Counted from the first letter of the stretch, positions 49,237 to 59,836 are shown. The stretch is 64,000 bases of DNA from Winslowiella toletana (GCF_017875465.1 NZ_JAGGMQ010000001.1:4154001-4218000), one strand, 5' to 3'. Numbers and translations: made by a program. The notes: generated from the letters alone by a model not told the origin.

Positions 49237-50984
49237 CTGTGGTTAAACCAGTTAAGCCAACGCAGCGGCCATGGACGCTGGCGTGCGTCCTGCAGGTGAA
49301 TTTGTGCAATGCGTTCCTGAATAGATCGTAGCAGACAGGGAGCATTCTCTTTGTCCCATTCTACACCGGTCAGCAGAGGCAATGCTTCGTCAGCGCTACT
49401 GACTGCCCAGATATGGAACTGGCCATCGCGTACCGCATCGACCACATCCTGCTGTAAACAGAGGTGGCGCACATTACTGGCGGGAATAATCACGCCTTGT
49501 TTACCGCTCAGATTACGCTGGCGGCAAATTTCAAAGAAGCCTTCAACCTTCTCGTTCAATCCACCAACCGGCTGCACATTGCCAAATTGATCGACCGATC
49601 CAGTGACAGCAATTTGCTGGTTAATCGGCTGGCTGGCCAGCGCGCTGACTAACGCGCACAGTTCTGCCAGCGAGGCGCTGTCACCGTCAACTTCTGAATA
49701 CGATTGCTCAAATACCAGCGAAGCGGAGAACGGCAGTTGCTGATCAAGCTGCAGTTCGGCAATCAGATAGGCCTGCATAATCATCATGCCTTTAGCATGG
49801 ATATTGCCGCCTAACTCTGCTTTACGCTCGACATCGGTAAACTCGCCATCACCGGGCTGTACGACACAGCTGATACGAGAAGGCTCACCAAAGGCGCGCG
49901 GGTGGCCGGGGAATTCAATCACTGACAGCGCGTTAATCTGGCCGATGGCTTCACCTTCGGTTTCGATTAAAATCTGATCAAGCAGGATCTCATCACGCAC
50001 GCGTTCCGCCAGGTATCCCTCACGCCATTCGCGCGCTTCCAGCGCAGCAGTCAGGCTTTCGCCACTGATCAGCGGTTGTTCACTATAGAGCGCAGCTTCA
50101 CGCAGCTGGCGGCCAAGCCATGCCGGACAGAGCGGCAGGGCTTCCTGATCGCCGGTATGGCGTACGCTTTCACGCATCAGCACTGGCCAGAAATCGGCTT
50201 CAATCGCCGGTAACATCTGGCTTTTGGCCAGCTGAGTGGTCCACTGGCACCACAGGCTGACGTCATCCTGATCGGCAATTTGCAGGTTTTCTTCAAATTC
50301 GCTATAGATGCACAGCGATGCCAGTTCTGGCTCCATCTCCTGGAAATCCGCCAGCGCATCGCGCTCGCCACTCAGCACCAGGCGGAACTGCATCGGCATC
50401 GAAGGAATTGAAACCGGCAGCGGACGGGTTTCATCCGGCGATAACCAGTCGAAACGCTGGCGCGTAATCACCTGCTTAAGTCGCAGCCACATCAACGGCT
50501 GAGCCAGCAGGCTGCGTAACGACAGCACCAGCGTACCGCCGTTAATACGATGCAGCAGACCAGGTTCCAGCTGAATGTTGTGCTGATGCACACGTACGCA
50601 ACCAAATAACTGCTCTGGTTCGATCCAGTCAGCGAAACAAATTTCTCCACGGGTGGCGAACAGTTCATCCGCGCTGCTGGCGGGCTGCCAGCTGACCGTC
50701 TGGCCGCTGATAACATAGTGCCCACCAAACACGGTTTCGCTTTGCGTACTGACGCTCTGCGCTGCGCTGGTCAGTAAGGGTAAGTATTCAGGGTTTTCCG
50801 CACATTTCACCAGCAGCAAAGGGAAGGCTACTGAAGACTGCTGCAGTAAACCTAACGCATTGATTAGACGTGGTTGTACCGCAGCCAGACTGTCAGTATC
50901 GTCATCAAATGCCTGGGAGAAAAGGGGCTGCAGGCTGTCTGTGTCGGGCTGTAGGGCGCGCCATTCAAGTCGGTTATTGGTCAA
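49233..50984 (-). CDS. ycbZ: Lon-family (S16) protease-like protein YcbZ
   Basis: A 583-residue homologue of E. coli YcbZ. The C-terminal Lon-type peptidase domain has the Ser-Lys dyad: S436 in DGDSAS and K479 in GGLNEK. No Walker A motif is visible in the N-terminal half, and the Walker-B-like segment [13 protein letters not shown] lacks the acidic residue, so ATP-driven unfolding is doubtful although the family is often called ATP-dependent. The likely start is TTG, with no Shine-Dalgarno sequence but a close promoter upstream. It is divergent from matP. Confidence 0.92.
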   Translation of the reverse strand: MTNNRLEWRALQPDTDSLQPLFSQAFDDDTDSLAAVQPRLINALGLLQQSSVAFPLLLVKCAENPEYLPLLTSAAQSVSTQSETVFGGHYVISGQTVSWQPASSADELFATRGEICFADWIEPEQLFGCVRVHQHNIQLEPGLLHRINGGTLVLSLRSLLAQPLMWLRLKQVITRQRFDWLSPDETRPLPVSIPSMPMQFRLVLSGERDALADFQEMEPELASLCIYSEFEENLQIADQDDVSLWCQWTTQLAKSQMLPAIEADFWPVLMRESVRHTGDQEALPLCPAWLGRQLREAALYSEQPLISGESLTAALEAREWREGYLAERVRDEILLDQILIETEGEAIGQINALSVIEFPGHPRAFGEPSRISCVVQPGDGEFTDVERKAELGGNIHAKGMMIMQAYLIAELQLDQQLPFSASLVFEQSYSEVDGDSASLAELCALVSALASQPINQQIAVTGSVDQFGNVQPVGGLNEKVEGFFEICRQRNLSGKQGVIIPASNVRHLCLQQDVVDAVRDGQFHIWAVSSADEALPLLTGVEWDKENAPCLLRSIQERIAQIHLQDARQRPWPLRWLNWFNHS

Positions 50985-51019
50985 AGTTATCGAATTTATC
51001 TGAATTAAGGAAAAGCGCG

Positions 51020-51025
51020 ATTATA
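51020..51025 (-). promoter_or_regulatory. Candidate -10 of ycbZ
   Basis: TATAAT on the minus strand lies 35 bases before the TTG start of ycbZ, so the leader would be short. The -35 position (GTGCTT at 17-base spacing) is weak. Confidence 0.45.
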
Positions 51026-51169
51026 CAAGATTTCAGCCGGTTAAGCACCGTAGAGATGCATTTTGCCCCTGCGATGTCTCCCATGTTGTTTAATCATCTG
51101 GTTTTCTCTGCCGCAAGCCAGAAAAAAGCTGTTATTCTTAGCTTGTTACGTGGTCACGATGAGATCCCG

Positions 51170-51637
51170 ATGAAATATCAGCAACTCGAAAACCTTGAAA
51201 GCGGATGGAAATGGACCTACCTGGTTAAGAAACACCGGGAAGGGGAGTTGATCACGCGTTATATCGAATTCAGCGCGGCGCAGGAAGCAGTGGATGCGTT
51301 ACTGGCGATGGAGAACCGTCCGGTAGAAGTACTGAAGTGGATTGATGAGCATATCAATCCGGCGCTGGAGAATCGTATGAAACAGACGATTCGCGCTCGT
51401 CGCAAACGCCACTTTAATGCCGAGCACCAACATACCCGTAAGAAATCGATCGATCTGGAGTATCTGGTCTGGCAGCGCCTGGCCGGTCTGGCGCAACGCC
51501 GTCATTGCACATTGTCGGAAACGATAGTGCAACTGATTGAAGATGCTGAACGTAAAGAGAAGTACGCCAGCCAGATGTCATCACTGAAGCAGGGGCTACA
51601 GGATATCCTTGGTAAACCTGAAAAACCGGAAGATTAA
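51170..51637 (+). CDS. matP: Terminus macrodomain organiser MatP
   Basis: MatP binds matS sites in the replication-terminus region, links them to the divisome and displaces MukBEF there. It has 155 residues against 150 in E. coli. The start [15 protein letters not shown], the four-helix N-terminal part, the [22 protein letters not shown] ribbon-helix-helix region and the C-terminal coiled coil are conserved. The ATG at 51170 is chosen; the long in-frame extension upstream has no homology. It converges with ompA over a shared terminator. Confidence 0.96.
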   Translation: MKYQQLENLESGWKWTYLVKKHREGELITRYIEFSAAQEAVDALLAMENRPVEVLKWIDEHINPALENRMKQTIRARRKRHFNAEHQHTRKKSIDLEYLVWQRLAGLAQRRHCTLSETIVQLIEDAERKEKYASQMSSLKQGLQDILGKPEKPED

Positions 51638-51673
51638 GTCTCTGTTCGTCCGATTTCACTGATTTCGGGCAAT

Positions 51674-51702
51674 AAAAAACCCCGCCTTGGCGGGGTTTTT
51701 TT
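51674..51702. terminator. Bidirectional terminator between matP and ompA
   Basis: CCCCGC and GCGGGG form the stem around CTTG, flanked by A6 on the left and T7 on the right, so both strands give a stem followed by a T-run. Confidence 0.93.
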
Positions 51703-51713
51703 ACGCTGGTAAC

Positions 51714-52784
51714 TTAAGCCTGTGGCTGAGTTACAACGTCTTTGATGCCTTTAACTTCGATTTCTACGCGACGGTCTGGCGCCAGGCAGTCGATCAGGGC
51801 ATTACGGCCTTTCACGCTGTCACAGGTGTTGCCAGTAACTGGGTTAGATTCACCCTGGCCACGTGCAGAGATCTTGTCAGCTGGGATACCTTTAGATACC
51901 AGGTAATCAACAACGGACTGAGCGCGCTGCTCGGACAGTTTCTGGTTGTACTGGTCAGAACCGATACGGTCGGTGTAACCCAGAACCACTACAGAACCAT
52001 CTTTAGGATCCATTGAGCTCAGCTGAGTGTACAGCTGATCCAGCGCCTGCTGACCTTCTGGCTTCAGAGAAGACTTGTTGAAGGTGAACAGAACGTCAGA
52101 CTTCAGAGTGAAACGCTTGGTTTCAACTACCGGAGCTGGTGCTGGAGCTGGAGCCGGTGCTGGAGCAGCAGCTTCGTCCTGACCGAAACGGTAAGAAACG
52201 CCAACGCTCAGCATTGAGTTGTCCGGACGTGCGCCAACGGTAGATGCATCACCGATGTTGTTAACCCACTGGTAGTCCAGGCGAGTAGCCCAGTTTTTGG
52301 TCAGTGCGTATTCAACACCAACAGCAGCCAGCGGAGAAACGCCAGTGTCGTGATCGCTGATGCGACCAGTGGTTGGGTTGGTCTGAGTAGAATCAGCACG
52401 CCATACCATACCACCCAGACGGGTATAAACGTCCAGATCGTCTGCTACTGGGTAGCTTAATTTAGCTGCCAGCTGAACGCCCTGAGCTTTGAAAGCACCG
52501 TTAGTAGTGTTGCCTTTGTTAGGCATACGGCCCAGCCAGTCATAACCCAGCTCGAAGCCCAGATATGGGTTCGCCTGATAACCCAGGAAGGCACCCGCAC
52601 CCAGCTGACTTTCGTGAGATGGGCCGTCATTATCTTCATAACCGTTACCGTAGTAACCTTTGTCATGGTACTGAGACCAGCCCAGTTTAGCACCGGTGTA
52701 CCAGGTGTCATCTTTCGGAGCGGCCTGCGCTACGGTAGCGAAGCCAGCCAGTGCCACTGCAATTGCGATAGCTGTCTTTTTCAT
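51714..52784 (-). CDS. ompA: Outer-membrane protein A
   Basis: OmpA joins the outer membrane to peptidoglycan. It has 356 residues: signal peptide 1-21 (VAQA/APKDD), an eight-strand barrel (about 22-195), an Ala-Pro hinge of six AP units (about 205-216), and a C-terminal OmpA-like periplasmic domain. That domain contains the diaminopimelate-binding region [23 protein letters not shown] and a disulfide pair in [26 protein letters not shown] at the start is as in E. coli. The long leader (to about 52910) is typical of this highly expressed, sRNA-controlled mRNA. Confidence 0.98.
   Translation of the reverse strand: MKKTAIAIAVALAGFATVAQAAPKDDTWYTGAKLGWSQYHDKGYYGNGYEDNDGPSHESQLGAGAFLGYQANPYLGFELGYDWLGRMPNKGNTTNGAFKAQGVQLAAKLSYPVADDLDVYTRLGGMVWRADSTQTNPTTGRISDHDTGVSPLAAVGVEYALTKNWATRLDYQWVNNIGDASTVGARPDNSMLSVGVSYRFGQDEAAAPAPAPAPAPAPVVETKRFTLKSDVLFTFNKSSLKPEGQQALDQLYTQLSSMDPKDGSVVVLGYTDRIGSDQYNQKLSEQRAQSVVDYLVSKGIPADKISARGQGESNPVTGNTCDSVKGRNALIDCLAPDRRVEIEVKGIKDVVTQPQA
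52134..52166 (-). repeat. Ala-Pro codon repeat in the ompA hinge
   Basis: GCTCCAG-type hexamers repeat about six times, encoding (AP)n in the flexible hinge between barrel and periplasmic domain. Such runs vary in length between strains. Confidence 0.75.
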
Positions 52785-52917
52785 TTTTGCGCCTCGTTAT
52801 CATCCAAATAGGCAATGAGCTTTAAATTAAGCCCTTGGTTAAATCCTTCGCCGGGTTATGAAGCTCGATTATTACTCTACCGAAAAACGGAGGTTATTGA
52901 GCACCCTGGCGAGATAA

Positions 52918-52945
52918 AGTCTACAACGTACCAGCAAACTTACAA
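52918..52945 (-). promoter_or_regulatory. ompA promoter and long leader
   Basis: On the minus strand TTGTAA (52945-52940) and TAGACT (52923-52918) are spaced by 16 bases, about 135 bases before the start codon. The surroundings, ACTTGTAAGTTT, ACGTTGTAGACTTTA and CGCCAGGGTGCTC, closely follow E. coli ompA as I recall it, as does GAAGGATTTAACC in the leader. The 349-base space between ompA and sulA otherwise contains only the poorly defined sulA end. Confidence 0.75.
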
Positions 52946-53133
52946 GTAGGATGTGATGTCGTGCAGCAAAAAAACAGCGTTTCCTACACAATTTTTAACA
53001 TTTGAAGGGGGAATCTGTGCAAGAAAATGGTGTCCCAGCTGCGGCTAAACCATTGTCCAGCCGCGCCAGAGTAGAATCAGTGTGTTATCTAAGTATGAGA
53101 CGAAGAAAATCCTGAGAAAAATCTCATTTTTAC

Positions 53134-53640
53134 TTAATGATACAAAGTTGAATGAATTTTTAACCCACTTTCTGGTCTGGTGGAAGCAGAAATACGATAT
53201 TGCGGTCGCATAATCAGACCCAAAGCCTGGCCCATTGCCGCAGCTTCATCCAGGCGACGGCGGTCATCACGATCGATCTCTTCCGGTAGCCAGCCCAAAA
53301 CCACACTGTAGTTTCCCGTCTGCAATGCTTTGATCATTGCGTCGACGGTGCTGATCTCTGCGCTCTGGGGAATTTGCATCACCTTATCCAGTGGCAAACC
53401 CGATTGTTGCAGCCAGCGACGGCTTAATTTTTGCGGCGGTGTTAACCAGAGCTGCCAGCGAGACTGCGTTCCCAGCTGTTGCAGCAGGGGCAACAAGAGC
53501 ATTTGGGTCATGCCTGGTTGATCTTCACTGTAGGTCAGCTCACTAATCCAGCCGCCAGAAGCAGTGGTTGCCGCTGTGGCGTGCCGGGAAGGGTGAACCA
53601 CAGCATTAGCAGATTGAGTTTTCAGTAAATGAGTACGCAT
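53134..53640 (-). CDS. sulA: SOS cell-division inhibitor SulA
   Basis: SulA binds FtsZ and stops division while DNA damage is repaired; Lon normally degrades it. The 168 residues match E. coli (169). The N-terminus is variable, while [40 protein letters not shown] and the Lon-recognised C-terminus [10 protein letters not shown] are conserved. The ATG at 53640 is chosen because the LexA box lies 21 bases upstream; the long in-frame extension is rejected. It is divergent from sxy. Confidence 0.96.
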   Translation of the reverse strand: MRTHLLKTQSANAVVHPSRHATAATTASGGWISELTYSEDQPGMTQMLLLPLLQQLGTQSRWQLWLTPPQKLSRRWLQQSGLPLDKVMQIPQSAEISTVDAMIKALQTGNYSVVLGWLPEEIDRDDRRRLDEAAAMGQALGLIMRPQYRISASTRPESGLKIHSTLYH

Positions 53641-53660
53641 AGGTTGTTCGCTCGCAGTGT

Positions 53661-53680
53661 TACTGTATGGATATACAGTA
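53661..53680 (-). promoter_or_regulatory. LexA box (SOS operator) of sulA
   Basis: TACTGT and ACAGTA flank an eight-base AT-rich centre, a full match to the CTGT-N8-ACAG consensus with symmetric outer bases. Tight repression and strong induction are expected. Confidence 0.93.
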
Positions 53681-53854
53681 ACTGCGTTGTGGGCAAAGAT
53701 CAACCTCAATTTCGGAAAACATCTCGCAGAATAAAATGAAATCCCACTGCAAAAGCATTTATTGATTGAACCGGTTACTCGAATTGAATATTTTCTAATT
53801 TCATGTAAAAACACGCTTTTTTTGCATCTGATAATCATGCTGAAGGAGAATTGC

Positions 53855-54466
53855 ATGAATAATTCTAAACAACGGATTGCGCAGTCAAAACATTGTCTTG
53901 CCCCTTTAGGGGAAATTAATGCGCGCACGCAGTTTGGTGGTTATAGCCTCGCCGTAGAGAAAATTGTCTTTGCGGTAGTGGCGCAAGGGGAACTTTATCT
54001 GCGCGCTTGTGAACAGATACAGCCCTATATTGGCGCCGGACGTATGCCACGGCTGGTCTTTCACAAACGCGGGATGCCGGTGTCACTGAACTATTTTCAG
54101 GTTGATGAAGCCCTGTGGGCGCAGCCGGAAACCCTGCTGGCGTTATCGCGTTCGGCACTGAAGCATGCGCAGCAGCAACTACAGGAGAAGGCAGACAATC
54201 TGCGGGTCAAAGATTTGCCGAATATGGGATTGCGACTGGAAATGATGCTGCGCGCAGTAGGCATCTGCACTGTGCAGTCATTGCGTGAGGAAGGTTCAAA
54301 ACAGTGCTGGCTGAAACTCAAGGCGGCGCATAAAAATCTGGGCATTAATACGCTGTTTGCGCTGGAAGGGGCAATTACCGGGCGGCATCAGGCGGCGTTG
54401 CCTGATGCCGTACAGCAAGAACTACGTGACTGGTTTAATTACACTGTGGATCTGCGTCCTGAGTAG
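53855..54466 (+). CDS. sxy: Competence regulator Sxy (TfoX)
   Basis: Sxy helps CRP act at CRP-S promoters of competence genes. It has 203 residues with two parts: an N-terminal TfoX domain ([25 protein letters not shown]) and a C-terminal helix-hairpin-helix-like part (LKDLPNMG-type; here [15 protein letters not shown]). The ATG at 53855 follows AAGGAGAATTGC; longer upstream reading is rejected. It ends 11 bases from convergent yccS. A ComEC-type channel gene (ycaI) is also in the window; whether this organism takes up DNA cannot be read from here. Confidence 0.93.
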   Translation: MNNSKQRIAQSKHCLAPLGEINARTQFGGYSLAVEKIVFAVVAQGELYLRACEQIQPYIGAGRMPRLVFHKRGMPVSLNYFQVDEALWAQPETLLALSRSALKHAQQQLQEKADNLRVKDLPNMGLRLEMMLRAVGICTVQSLREEGSKQCWLKLKAAHKNLGINTLFALEGAITGRHQAALPDAVQQELRDWFNYTVDLRPE

Positions 54467-54477
54467 TGGTTGCAGGC

Positions 54478-56616
54478 TCAGGGCGCAAGAGACATCTGTT
54501 TTTTAAGCGCAGCGAGTTCCGGTAAAAGAGCCACCAGCAGCCCCACTTGCTGTAGTACCAGTGGCTCTTTGGTTTCCGCTGCCGGTTCAATGGCGGCCAT
54601 GCGCGCGGTGAGATTATCCAGCATTTGTCTGGCCTGCTGCTCGCTGACGCTCTCAACCTGCAACACATCGTCGGCATAGCATACGGCATCATCCAGCAAC
54701 TGCAGCATCTCAGGACGGGTCAGCTTCTCACGGTGTGCGCCCAGTGCCGAAATGTAACTGAGGAAAGAGTGATTGAGGTACAGCAGACGAAACGCTGATT
54801 CCAGTAATGCCGGATTGCGGTGTGCTTCTGTTGCCATATTCGAGACCACCGATGCCAGCTCTGCGTCACTGTTATGGGCGTCACGGCGCGCAATACGGTA
54901 ATCCAGCCGGTTATCTTTGCCCTGGTGATACTGCACCAGAATAGCGTCCAGGTAACGGCAGCTGGCGTTTAAGGTGCGTTCGGTCACTGCGGGCAGGCGG
55001 CGGAATTTCCAGTCGGGCCAGATATAACTCACCGCCAGCCAGGCGATACCACAACCCAGCAGAGTGTCGATAATCCGCGGCACCGCCACTTCAAATCCTT
55101 CACCCAGCAGATTAAAGCACAACAGCACCAGCAGGGTGATAAACAGGGTGGCATGCGCATAGCGCACATTGCGAAAGGCAAAAAACAGCACTCCGGTAAG
55201 TACGATCAAAATCAGCTGCCCGTCGGTTGAAGGCACCAGCCACAGCACCGGCAACCCAACCGCAATACCGGCAAGCGTCCCTAAAATTCGCAGCGCCAGA
55301 CGTCGCCGCGTCGCATTGTAATTAGGCTGACACACAAACAAACTGGTCAGCAGAATCCAGTAACCATGTTGCAGACCCGTGATCTTGATAAAGGCGTAAC
55401 CAACACACAGCACCAGCGACATACGCACCGCATGGCGGAACAGGGCGGATTCCGGCGTCAGATGACGGCTGATGCGCAGGCGGATATCGCTCCAGCCGGT
55501 CAGTCCTTCACTGGAGAGGCTGTTATCGTGACTGGCATGCGCCTGCGCAATTGCCTGCTCTGACTCAATCGTCGCCAGCTGTGCATCAATGGCTTTTAAA
55601 TTGCTCAGCAAATAGTGCATTGCCTTGATCTTGTCCGATTGCGGCTGATCGTTTTGCAGACGCGTCAGAGCCGCCTGCAGATGAACAAAGGCGCTTTCGA
55701 AGCGGGCATTATGCTGATAAGTTTCGCGCATCAGAATCGAATTGGCCAGCTGCTGGCAGGCCTTAGCCTGCATATTCAGCAGGCGCTGAAAACGGAACAG
55801 GATTTCACTGTAGCGATACTCTTTTCGCAGCTGATGATACTGCACGTGAGACGAGCTGGCACGCTCGTGGATGTCCTGGGCGACAAAGTAGTAGTGCAGG
55901 GTGCGGCGCGTGCTGCGCTGGCCACGGTCGCCGCGTAAGCGCGTCTGAATCGATGTTTTCGTCTGGTTCAGTACCGCTACCAGCTGGCTGTTGGCCATTG
56001 CCACGTCGATTAACGGGCTGTCATCATTCTCTTCAATATCGGGATCGAACAGACTGGCTTTGGCTTCCAGGTAGTTGGCCAGCTGATCAAAACTGCGCGC
56101 CAGGTTCTCCTGCAATGGCCGCACCGGAAACAGCAGGTGGCCGCAGAGGGTAAGCAGGTTGTACCAAATCGCCCCGGTCAGCAGCAGCAACGGTTGCAGA
56201 TACCATTGCGGAAACAGTCCAATCCCCAGCATGGTGTAAATAGCGATCAGCAGCGCACCAAAAGCGATGGTGGCGTAACGCTGGCCCAGCGCCCCCAGCA
56301 GAATAAAGCCACAGGTTGAGATCGCCAGTCCGACAATAAACAGCCACGGATACGGAAACAGCAGCTCAATGGATACCGAGGCAATGCAGAAGCACACAAG
56401 TGTAATCAGCAGATTACGCAGACGGCCGCTCAGGCGGTCATCAAGATCGGTCAGCGCGGCGGCGACCACGCCAAGCGTCAGCGGGATGGTCCAGATAATC
56501 TGATGCAACCACCATGGCACCGCCGCCGCACCGGCCAGCGCCAGCAGAATGCGCAGGTTGTACAACCAGGCGCTGTTAAAGGCATAGCGGCGCAGGCCCG
56601 GTTTAATGGCAAACAT
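54478..56616 (-). CDS. yccS: YccS, FUSC-family inner-membrane protein
   Basis: A 712-residue protein (E. coli 717) of the aromatic-acid exporter/FUSC type. Two blocks of about five or six hydrophobic helices (about 15-170 and 385-520) are separated by a long helical cytoplasmic part (about 180-370), with another soluble helical tail after 530. The internal duplication is that of the YccS/YhfK group. The transported compound is unknown. yccF lies 17 bases upstream in the same direction, so they form an operon. Confidence 0.92.
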   Translation of the reverse strand: MFAIKPGLRRYAFNSAWLYNLRILLALAGAAAVPWWLHQIIWTIPLTLGVVAAALTDLDDRLSGRLRNLLITLVCFCIASVSIELLFPYPWLFIVGLAISTCGFILLGALGQRYATIAFGALLIAIYTMLGIGLFPQWYLQPLLLLTGAIWYNLLTLCGHLLFPVRPLQENLARSFDQLANYLEAKASLFDPDIEENDDSPLIDVAMANSQLVAVLNQTKTSIQTRLRGDRGQRSTRRTLHYYFVAQDIHERASSSHVQYHQLRKEYRYSEILFRFQRLLNMQAKACQQLANSILMRETYQHNARFESAFVHLQAALTRLQNDQPQSDKIKAMHYLLSNLKAIDAQLATIESEQAIAQAHASHDNSLSSEGLTGWSDIRLRISRHLTPESALFRHAVRMSLVLCVGYAFIKITGLQHGYWILLTSLFVCQPNYNATRRRLALRILGTLAGIAVGLPVLWLVPSTDGQLILIVLTGVLFFAFRNVRYAHATLFITLLVLLCFNLLGEGFEVAVPRIIDTLLGCGIAWLAVSYIWPDWKFRRLPAVTERTLNASCRYLDAILVQYHQGKDNRLDYRIARRDAHNSDAELASVVSNMATEAHRNPALLESAFRLLYLNHSFLSYISALGAHREKLTRPEMLQLLDDAVCYADDVLQVESVSEQQARQMLDNLTARMAAIEPAAETKEPLVLQQVGLLVALLPELAALKKQMSLAP

Positions 56617-56633
56617 AGTCTGTTATCCGCGGT

Positions 56634-57080
56634 TTAGTTAAAACGGTTGCGCGCATTGGCTTCACGCGCGGCTTGCGCCACTTCAACCGATACCACACGC
56701 CGGCCTACCGGCCACAGAGCAATGGCGGCAATTTTAAAATTAGCGATACCGACCGGAATACCGATAATCGTCAGGCACTGGGCAATTCCGACCATAATAT
56801 GGGAAATGCAGAGCCACCAGCCGAAGAAGATAAACCACAAAATATTCAGCAGGCTGCCGGCAGAGTTTAACAGCACATTTTTACTGCCGGGATTGAGTTC
56901 ATCCACATGCACGGCTTCATTGCCGTAAGGCAGCAGTGACAGTTTGGTAATTTCCCAGCATGAGCGGGTTAACGGCAGAGTAAAGATCAATACAATGCTT
57001 ACCAGCGTCGCCAGCAGCCAGGCCAGCGTAGTAAAGAAACCACCAAGTACAAAATTAAGAATATTGAGGACGGTACGCAT
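56634..57080 (-). CDS. yccF: YccF, small inner-membrane protein (DUF307)
   Basis: A 148-residue membrane protein with about four hydrophobic segments and two similar halves, containing FVLGGFFTTLAWLLATLVS and IMVGIAQCLTIIGIPVGIANFK. The repeated G-I-P-x-G-x-A/C-F-K-like motif marks the DUF307 family. Function is unknown. It is the first gene of yccF-yccS and is divergent from helD. Confidence 0.92.
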   Translation of the reverse strand: MRTVLNILNFVLGGFFTTLAWLLATLVSIVLIFTLPLTRSCWEITKLSLLPYGNEAVHVDELNPGSKNVLLNSAGSLLNILWFIFFGWWLCISHIMVGIAQCLTIIGIPVGIANFKIAAIALWPVGRRVVSVEVAQAAREANARNRFN

Positions 57081-57209
57081 AGAAGTTGTTCCCTAAAGCA
57101 GTGCGCTGCATCAGCAATCAGACAATTCGTTGATTGTAACGTGTTTTAACGGTGGAGCGGTACACTCCCGCCAGTTAAACTGAATAAAACCGCGACATGG
57201 TCAATCTGC

Positions 57210-59264
57210 ATGGAACTTAAATCAACGTCGCTGGGTAAACACCTGGCGCAACATCCTTACAACCGGGTGCGGCTGCTGACGGCCGGCGTCGAAGTCAGCG
57301 GTGAAAAGCATGAGTATCTTATCCCTTTCAATCAGTTGCTGGCTATTCACTGCAAGCGCGGAATGGTATGGGGTGAACTTGAGTTTAGCCTGCCGGATGA
57401 CAAGGTGGTGCGTCTGCATGGCACCGAATGGCAGGAGACCCAGCGTTTTTATCACTATCTGACTAAAGCCTGGCAGAGCTGGGGCGCTGAGATGAGCGAG
57501 GTCAGCGCGCAGGTGTTGCAGGAGAGAGTGGATACACTGCAGCATTTTACGCAACAGGACCGCTGGCTGAAGCGCAGTGAGCTGAGTGAACTGGGCGACG
57601 CCATCAATAAAGCTTTCGATGCGCTGCCGTTGCCGGTCGAACGATTGAATGAATTCGATAACTGCCGCGAGCTGTATCAGTTCTGCCTGCAATGGTTGCA
57701 GAGCGGCGAAAAGCAGCTGGCGCAGCGCAATAGCGAGTGGACCCGCCGCATGCTGACGCAGTATGCCGATTTCTTTGACAGTGTCGAAACTTCACCACTT
57801 AACCCTTCACAGGCGCGGGCAGTGGTTAACGGCGAGGACGCCTTGCTGGTGCTGGCGGGCGCGGGCAGCGGCAAAACTTCGGTGCTGGTGGCGCGTGCGG
57901 GCTGGTTACTGATGCGCAAGCAGGCCACGCCGCCACAAATTCTGCTGCTGGCTTTTGGACGGCAGGCGGCGGAGGAGATGAACGATCGCATTCAGACCCG
58001 CTTACAGAGTGACGGCATTCAGGCGCGCACCTTCCATTCGCTGGCGCTGCATATTATCCAGCAGGGAAGCAATAAATCACCGGCTATCAGCAAACTGGAA
58101 ACTGACAGCAGTCATCGCCAGAAATTACTGGTAGCCAGCTGGCGTCAGCAGTGCAGCGAGAAAAAAGCGCACGCCAATGGCTGGCGGCAGTGGCTGAATG
58201 ATGAGCTGGAGTGGGAAGTCGAAGAGGGTGATTTCTGGCAAAACGACCGGCTGGCAAAACGTCTGGCCAGCCGGCTTGAACGCTGGCTGGGCTTAATGCG
58301 GATGCATGGCGGCGCGCAGGCGGCGATGATCGAGTCGGCGCCGGAAGAGGTACGGGAGCTGTTTGCTAAGCGCGTCAAACTGATGGCGCCGATTCTGAAA
58401 GCCTGGAAGAGCGCGCTAAAGGAAGAGGGGGCGGTCGATTTCTCCGGACTGATTCATCAGGCGGTGAATATTCTCGATAAAGGCCGCTTTATCAGCCCGT
58501 GGAAACACATTCTGGTCGATGAGTTTCAGGATATCTCGCCGCAGCGTGCTGCGTTGCTGGCAGCGCTGCGTAAGCAGAACAAACAAACTACGCTATTTGC
58601 CGTCGGTGATGACTGGCAGGCGATTTACCGCTTTAGCGGTGCGGAGATGGCGCTGACCACTGCGTTTCATCATCACTTTGGTGACGGTGATCGCTGTGTG
58701 CTGGATACCACTTATCGCTTTAACGATCGTATTGGCGAGATCGCCAATAAGTTTGTGCAGGAGAATCCGCACCAGCTGGCAAAGCCACTTAACAGCCTGA
58801 CGAAAGGCAATAAAAAAGCTATTTCGCTATTGCCGGAAGAGCAGCTGGAGGCGTTGCTGAATAAAATCAGCGGCTACGCGAAACCTGAAGAGCGGGTACT
58901 GTTGCTGGCGCGCTATCACCATCTGCGCCCGGAAACGCTGGAGAAAGCGAAAACCCGCTGGCCGAAGCTGCATATCGACTTTATGACCATTCATGCCAGC
59001 AAAGGCCAGCAGGCGGATTTTGTGATTATCCTCGGCCTGCAACAGGGGAAAGATGGTTTCCCTGCCGCCGCGCGTGAATCGGTGATGGAGCAGGGACTGT
59101 TGCCACAGCCGGAGGATTTTCCGGATGCAGAAGAGCGCCGTCTGGCTTATGTGGCAATCACCCGTGCCAAACAGCAGGTATGGATGCTGTATGACCGGGA
59201 ACAGCCGTCGGTGTTTGTTGAACAGTTTAAGCGTCTGGGCGTACCCACATTACGTAAGCCCTGA
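57210..59264 (+). CDS. helD: DNA helicase IV
   Basis: A 3'-5' superfamily 1 helicase, 684 residues as in E. coli; it belongs to the UvrD/Rep-like group. A family-specific N-terminal domain (1-195) is followed by motif I AGAGSGKTS, motif Ia LLLAFGRQAAEEM, motif II VDEFQDIS, motif III VGDDWQAIYRFSGAE, motif IV DTTYRFN, motif V TIHASKGQQAD and motif VI EERRLAYVAITRAK. No clear Shine-Dalgarno precedes the ATG. A GC hairpin (59271-59291) separates it from convergent mgsA. Confidence 0.96.
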   Translation: MELKSTSLGKHLAQHPYNRVRLLTAGVEVSGEKHEYLIPFNQLLAIHCKRGMVWGELEFSLPDDKVVRLHGTEWQETQRFYHYLTKAWQSWGAEMSEVSAQVLQERVDTLQHFTQQDRWLKRSELSELGDAINKAFDALPLPVERLNEFDNCRELYQFCLQWLQSGEKQLAQRNSEWTRRMLTQYADFFDSVETSPLNPSQARAVVNGEDALLVLAGAGSGKTSVLVARAGWLLMRKQATPPQILLLAFGRQAAEEMNDRIQTRLQSDGIQARTFHSLALHIIQQGSNKSPAISKLETDSSHRQKLLVASWRQQCSEKKAHANGWRQWLNDELEWEVEEGDFWQNDRLAKRLASRLERWLGLMRMHGGAQAAMIESAPEEVRELFAKRVKLMAPILKAWKSALKEEGAVDFSGLIHQAVNILDKGRFISPWKHILVDEFQDISPQRAALLAALRKQNKQTTLFAVGDDWQAIYRFSGAEMALTTAFHHHFGDGDRCVLDTTYRFNDRIGEIANKFVQENPHQLAKPLNSLTKGNKKAISLLPEEQLEALLNKISGYAKPEERVLLLARYHHLRPETLEKAKTRWPKLHIDFMTIHASKGQQADFVIILGLQQGKDGFPAAARESVMEQGLLPQPEDFPDAEERRLAYVAITRAKQQVWMLYDREQPSVFVEQFKRLGVPTLRKP

Positions 59265-59270
59265 ACTATC

Positions 59271-59291
59271 AGGCCAGCTTAGCGCTGGCCT
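59271..59291. terminator. Hairpin between convergent helD and mgsA
   Basis: AGGCCAGC (59271-59278) and GCTGGCCT (59284-59291) form a perfect 8-bp stem around five bases, with no T-run on either side. Confidence 0.45.
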
Positions 59292-59298
59292 CGATGAC

Positions 59299-59757
59299 TT
59301 ACTGTAAACGCTGTTGCAGATAGCGCTGGTAATCGGGGATCTGGATCGCAACCGCCTGAGCAAACAGCGGAGAGTGGATAATAAAATCGGCGGTGGAACG
59401 GTTGGTCGCTACCGGGATATTCCATACCGTGGCCAGCCGTAGCAGCGCTTTGACATCGGGATCATGTGGCACCGCATTCAGCGGATCCCAGAAGAAAATC
59501 AGCAGGTCGATTTTGCCTTCCGCAATCAGTGCGCCAACCTGCTGATCGCCGCCCATCGGGCCACTCAGCATGGCATTCACTTCTAAACCGGTCTCACGCT
59601 GAATAAGGTTACCGGTGGTGCCGGTGGCGTACAGAGTGTGTTCACCCAGCAGTGCTTTATGGGTATTGACCCACTCCAGCAACGACGATTTACAGTGATC
59701 GTGCGCTACTAAAGCAATATGTTTTGACACGGGAATGGTACGGCTGGTCTGCTCCAT
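59299..59757 (-). CDS. mgsA: Methylglyoxal synthase
   Basis: MgsA converts dihydroxyacetone phosphate to methylglyoxal and phosphate, a bypass used when sugar phosphates build up. The 152 residues equal E. coli. The phosphate-binding STADFI, the catalytic aspartate in [11 protein letters not shown] and the histidine in NAVPHDPD are present. GloC, which completes disposal of its product, is encoded at 23.1 kb. Confidence 0.97.
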   Translation of the reverse strand: MEQTSRTIPVSKHIALVAHDHCKSSLLEWVNTHKALLGEHTLYATGTTGNLIQRETGLEVNAMLSGPMGGDQQVGALIAEGKIDLLIFFWDPLNAVPHDPDVKALLRLATVWNIPVATNRSTADFIIHSPLFAQAVAIQIPDYQRYLQQRLQ

Positions 59758-59836
59758 TAATGCATCCTGGTTTTGCGTAGGGTGATGAAATAAGGGCTTA
59801 TACAGCAGTGAGTTTACCGCTGCTTACGCTAAAACA

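Noticed and set aside
50870..51169. N-terminal extension of the matP frame
   Set aside because: It would run through the divergent ycbZ start and promoter and has no counterpart in MatP, whose conserved start is at 51170.
52134..52166. Short repeat array in ompA considered as a mobile or CRISPR-like repeat
   Set aside because: It simply encodes the Ala-Pro hinge; there are no spacers or flanking features.
53641..53928. Upstream extension of the sulA frame
   Set aside because: It would place the LexA box and the sxy start region inside coding sequence, and the extension has no homology.
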